A stretch of DNA of 64,000 nucleotides from DATGFB01 sp032160545. GTDB lineage: Bacteria; Actinomycetota; Actinomycetes; Mycobacteriales; Jatrophihabitantaceae. The first letter of the stretch is position 1, and each line of letters begins with the position of its first letter. The notes below the pieces were generated by a model. It worked only from the letters and a program-made list of their open reading frames with translations, did no database searches and was not told where the DNA came from. Both the position numbers and the translations under genes were made by a program. Below, piece after piece: positions 61,247 to 64,000 of the stretch. Location of the stretch: positions 6,603-70,602 of the forward strand of contig JAVHVN010000098.1 in assembly GCA_032160545.1 (NCBI GenBank), read 5' to 3'.

Positions 61247-62386
61247 TCAGGCGATCGCGCCGGCGACGCGCAGGGCCTCGACGTCCGGCGCACCGAAGCC
61301 GAGTTCGGCGAGCACCGCCGCGGTGTCGCCGTCGATCGCCGTCAGGTCGGTCAGCTCACCGGGCGTTGCCGAGAACCTGGGGGCGGGCGCCGCGTGGGTC
61401 GCGCCGGCCACCTCGCCGAACGAGTGCCGTGCCACGTTGTGCGGGTGGTTCGGTGCCTCCTCGAGCGTCAGCACGGGTGCCACACACGCGTCGCGCGACT
61501 CGAAGACCGCGGCCCACTCGTCGCGCGTCCTCGTCGCGAAGGTCTTCTCGAGCAGCTCGGTGCCCGCGTCCCACTGCGCCGGGTCGTAGGGCGACGGCGT
61601 CGTCTGCGGGTCGAGTTCGAGCCCTGCGAGCAGTTCGGCCCAGAACTGCGGTTCGAGCGCACCGACGGCCACGAACCGGCCGTCGCCGCAGGTGTAGCAG
61701 CGGTAGTTGGGCGCGCCGCCGTCGAGCATGTTGGCCGCCCGCTCGTCCTTCCACCCGCCGACGGACAGGAAGGTGCGGGTCATCGACCCGAGATAGGCCG
61801 CGCCCTCCGTCATCGCCGCGTCGACGACCTGCCCCTCGCCGCTGGACCGTGCGTGCAGCAGGCCGGCGAGCAGGCCGGTGGCGAGGAACATCGCGCCGCC
61901 ACCAAAGTCGGCGAGGTAATTGACCGGCGGCACTGGCGGCCCCGCGGCAGGCCCGATGCCGTGCAACAGCCCGGAGACGGCCAGGTAGGTGATGTCGTGC
62001 CCGGCACGCCCGGCGAGCGGCCCGTCCTGCCCCCATCCGGTCATCCGCCCGTACACGAGGGCCGGGTTGCGGGCCAGCGCGTCGGCCGGCCCGATCCCGA
62101 GTCGTTCGGCCACGCCGGGCCGGAACCCTTCGATCAGCGCGTCGCACGAGGCAGCCAGCCGCAGGACGACCTCGGCGGCGCCCGGCTTGCGCAGGTCGAG
62201 GCAGATGGACCTGCGACCGCGGCCGAGCGCGCCGGCGGGCAGGCCGCCGAACATGCCGGGGTCGCCGGGCAGCTTGTCGACGCGGATCACCTCGGCGCCG
62301 AGGTCGGCGAGCAGCATGCCGAGGAACGGCACCGGTCCGATGGCCGGCAGCTCGATCACCCGCACGCCGTGCAGCGGTCCGGCCAT
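61247..62386 (-). CDS. CaiB/BaiF family CoA-transferase (alpha-methylacyl-CoA racemase-like)
   Basis: A 379-residue protein. GVRVIELPAIGPVPFLGMLLADLGAEVIR is the family N terminus (an Ile-Gly-Pro stretch as in Mcr), KPGAAEVVLRLAA follows, and MTGWGQDGPLAGRAGHDITY holds the catalytic-region Gly-His-Asp typical of the racemase branch. It would invert the 2-methyl group of acyl-CoAs so that beta-oxidation can proceed. It starts just after the FadB/FadJ-type gene stop, in keeping with fatty-acid or sterol side-chain breakdown. Confidence 0.87.
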   Translation of the reverse strand: MAGPLHGVRVIELPAIGPVPFLGMLLADLGAEVIRVDKLPGDPGMFGGLPAGALGRGRRSICLDLRKPGAAEVVLRLAASCDALIEGFRPGVAERLGIGPADALARNPALVYGRMTGWGQDGPLAGRAGHDITYLAVSGLLHGIGPAAGPPVPPVNYLADFGGGAMFLATGLLAGLLHARSSGEGQVVDAAMTEGAAYLGSMTRTFLSVGGWKDERAANMLDGGAPNYRCYTCGDGRFVAVGALEPQFWAELLAGLELDPQTTPSPYDPAQWDAGTELLEKTFATRTRDEWAAVFESRDACVAPVLTLEEAPNHPHNVARHSFGEVAGATHAAPAPRFSATPGELTDLTAIDGDTAAVLAELGFGAPDVEALRVAGAIA

Positions 62387-62389
62387 GCG

Positions 62390-64000
62390 CTAGAAGGTCT
62401 CGCCGTTGCCGGCCTTCTTGCGCAGCAGCGGGTTCGGCGTGAACCGCTCGCCGTGCTTCTCGGCGAACTCGTCGGCCCGCGCCACGAACGCCGCTACACC
62501 GCCCGGGTAGCCGTTGACGTACTGCAGCACGCCGCCGGTCCACGGCGGGAAGCCGATGCCCATGATCGAGCCGATGTTCGCGTCGGCCGTCTGGACGATC
62601 ACGCCCTCCTCGACGCAGCGCGCCGACTCGACGGCCTCGATGACGAGCATCCGCTCCTCGAGCTCATGCAGGTCGACCGTCGAGGGATCGCCCACGACGG
62701 GGAAGTGCTCGGCCAGCCCCGGCCAGAGGCCGAGGCGCTTGCCGTTCTCGTCGTAGTCGAAGAACCCGGCGCCGCGCAGCCTCCCCGGGCGGCCGAGCTC
62801 GACCATGGTTTCGACGACCTGCTCCGCCGGGTGCGGAACCCAGTCCTGTCCGGCAGCCGCACGCGCGTCGCGCGTCTCGTTGCGGATCTTGAGGAACAGC
62901 TCCATGTTGAGCTCGTCCGCGAGCTGCAGCGCGCCCACCGGGTAGCCGGCCTGCGTCGTCGCCTGCTCGACCGTCGCCGGTGCGATGCCCTCGCCGAGCA
63001 TTGCCAGCGCCTCGTTGACGAACGTGCCGATGACCCGGCTGGTGAAGAAGCCGCGGCTGTCGTTGACGACGATCGGCGTCTTCTTGATCTGCGCGGAGTA
63101 GTCGAGCGCGCGCGCGAGCGCGGCGTCGGAGGTCTGCTCACCGCGGATGATCTCGAGCAGCGGCATCTTGTCGACCGGCGAGAAGAAGTGCAGTCCGATG
63201 AAGTCCGCCTTGCGCTGCACGCCGTCGGCGAGGCCGGTGATGGGCAGGGTGGACGTGTTGGAGCCGAGCAGTGCATCGGGCGCGACGACCGGCTCTGCCT
63301 CGGCGAAGACCTCGTGCTTGAGGGACTGCTTCTCGAAGACCGCCTCGACGACGAGGTCGCACCCGGCGAGGGCGGCGTAGTCGTCGGTGGGGGTGATGCG
63401 GGCGAGGATCTCGTCGCGCTTCGCGTCGGTCACTGTGCCGCGCGAGACCGCCTTGTCGAGCAGTTTCTGCGAATAGGCCTTGCCCTTCTCGGCGGCCTCG
63501 AGCGAGACGTCCTTGAGCACGACCTCGATGCCGGCCCGCGCGCTGACGTAGGCGATGCCCGCGCCCATCATCCCGGCACCGAGCACGGCGACCCTCTGCG
63601 CGGGACGCGGTGGGAAGCCGGCCGGCCGCGACCCGCCCGCGTTGATCGAGTTCAGGTCGAACCAGAACGCCTGGATCATGTTCTTCGCGGTCTGCCCCTT
63701 GGCCAGGTTCACGAAGTAGCGGCCCTCGACCTTGAGCGCGGTGTCGAAGTCCAGGCCGGCACCCTCGACCGCCGCGCACATGATGTGGTGCGGCGCAGGC
63801 ATCGGCGCGCCCTTGAGCTGCTTCTTCAGGTTGCCGGGCAGGGCCGGGAGCACGCCGCCGACCTTCGGATTGGACGGCGCGCCGCCGGGCATCCGGTAGC
63901 CCTTGTCGTCCCACGGCTGGACGGTCTGCGGGTTGGCCTTGATCCACGCCCGGGCCTTGTCGAACATCTCCTCCGGGGTGGCCGCCAGCTCGTGGACGAT
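62390..64000 (-). CDS. FadB/FadJ-type multifunctional enzyme, 3' part (cut by right edge)
   Basis: A frame open to the window edge encodes the last 536 residues of a fatty-oxidation complex alpha subunit. The first visible residues belong to the end of the enoyl-CoA hydratase part. The 3-hydroxyacyl-CoA dehydrogenase domain starts with VAVLGAGMMGAGIAYVSARAG, has VVEAVFEKQSLK and GLHFFSPVDKMPLLEII (catalytic His), and ends with a C-terminal repeat around GYPVGALQLADELNM. The protein performs hydration and NAD-dependent oxidation in beta-oxidation. The N terminus lies outside the window. Confidence 0.92.
   Translation of the reverse strand: MVHELAATPEEMFDKARAWIKANPQTVQPWDDKGYRMPGGAPSNPKVGGVLPALPGNLKKQLKGAPMPAPHHIMCAAVEGAGLDFDTALKVEGRYFVNLAKGQTAKNMIQAFWFDLNSINAGGSRPAGFPPRPAQRVAVLGAGMMGAGIAYVSARAGIEVVLKDVSLEAAEKGKAYSQKLLDKAVSRGTVTDAKRDEILARITPTDDYAALAGCDLVVEAVFEKQSLKHEVFAEAEPVVAPDALLGSNTSTLPITGLADGVQRKADFIGLHFFSPVDKMPLLEIIRGEQTSDAALARALDYSAQIKKTPIVVNDSRGFFTSRVIGTFVNEALAMLGEGIAPATVEQATTQAGYPVGALQLADELNMELFLKIRNETRDARAAAGQDWVPHPAEQVVETMVELGRPGRLRGAGFFDYDENGKRLGLWPGLAEHFPVVGDPSTVDLHELEERMLVIEAVESARCVEEGVIVQTADANIGSIMGIGFPPWTGGVLQYVNGYPGGVAAFVARADEFAEKHGERFTPNPLLRKKAGNGETF

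Overview
The window is very GC-rich, densely coded DNA with frequent GTG starts and many 1-4 base gene overlaps. It carries mycofactocin genes, an F420 biosynthesis gene (cofC) and a deazaflavin (Ddn-type) enzyme, an HU protein with a Lys/Ala tail and a DosS-like kinase fragment. Together these point to a free-living actinobacterium of the Frankia/Jatrophihabitans/mycobacteria-like breadth; I cannot name the genus. I found no rRNA, tRNA or CRISPR.

Layout. 1-10.7 kb is an aerobic respiration block: an aa3/caa3-type cytochrome c oxidase (ctaC, ctaD, ctaE and a cupredoxin-like partner) with assembly factors (a SCO domain fused to a multi-spanning membrane domain, a TlpA-like thioredoxin lipoprotein, heme O synthase ctaB, CtaG). 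10.7-17 kb holds a two-GAF sensor kinase, an HD-domain protein, 4-hydroxyphenylpyruvate dioxygenase, an acyl-CoA dehydrogenase and an HMG-CoA-lyase-like enzyme. 17.1-23.6 kb is a mycofactocin locus in the order mftR | mftA-B-C-E-SDR-F-D; the 48-residue precursor gene mftA ends in IDGMCGVY and overlaps mftB. 23.6-27.5 kb has a HAD phosphatase, an NlpC/P60 hydrolase, a patatin-like lipase, a CBS-type protein and a DosS-like kinase lacking its ATPase domain, followed by a decayed IS256-type transposase.

28.0-36.1 kb is the most unusual part: a tightly overlapped operon of a methyltransferase, an acetolactate-synthase-like ThDP enzyme, two different saccharopine-dehydrogenase-type enzymes (LYS1-like and LYS9-like), an EamA exporter and an ATP-grasp ligase, facing a free-standing AlaX-type tRNA-editing protein. 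I read this as an undescribed pathway for a toxic amino acid or dipeptide, with export and aminoacyl-tRNA proofreading as self-protection. It sits directly after the transposase relic, so it may be an acquired island.

36-45 kb mixes small conserved proteins, a MscS channel, a STAS protein, Ddn, SnoaL-like and SDR proteins, a CocE-type hydrolase and an esterase. Several of their promoters carry KstR-like palindromes (TnnAACnnGTTnnA or one mismatch from it). 45-64 kb is mainly housekeeping: IclR regulator with leuCD, HU, MutT1-like NUDIX/phosphatase, ppk1, cofC, metH, plsC-gpsA-ddl, a zinc-cluster SDR, a DUF3037/HipA-like pair, a CoA-transferase and the C-terminal part of a FadB/FadJ-type enzyme cut by the right edge.
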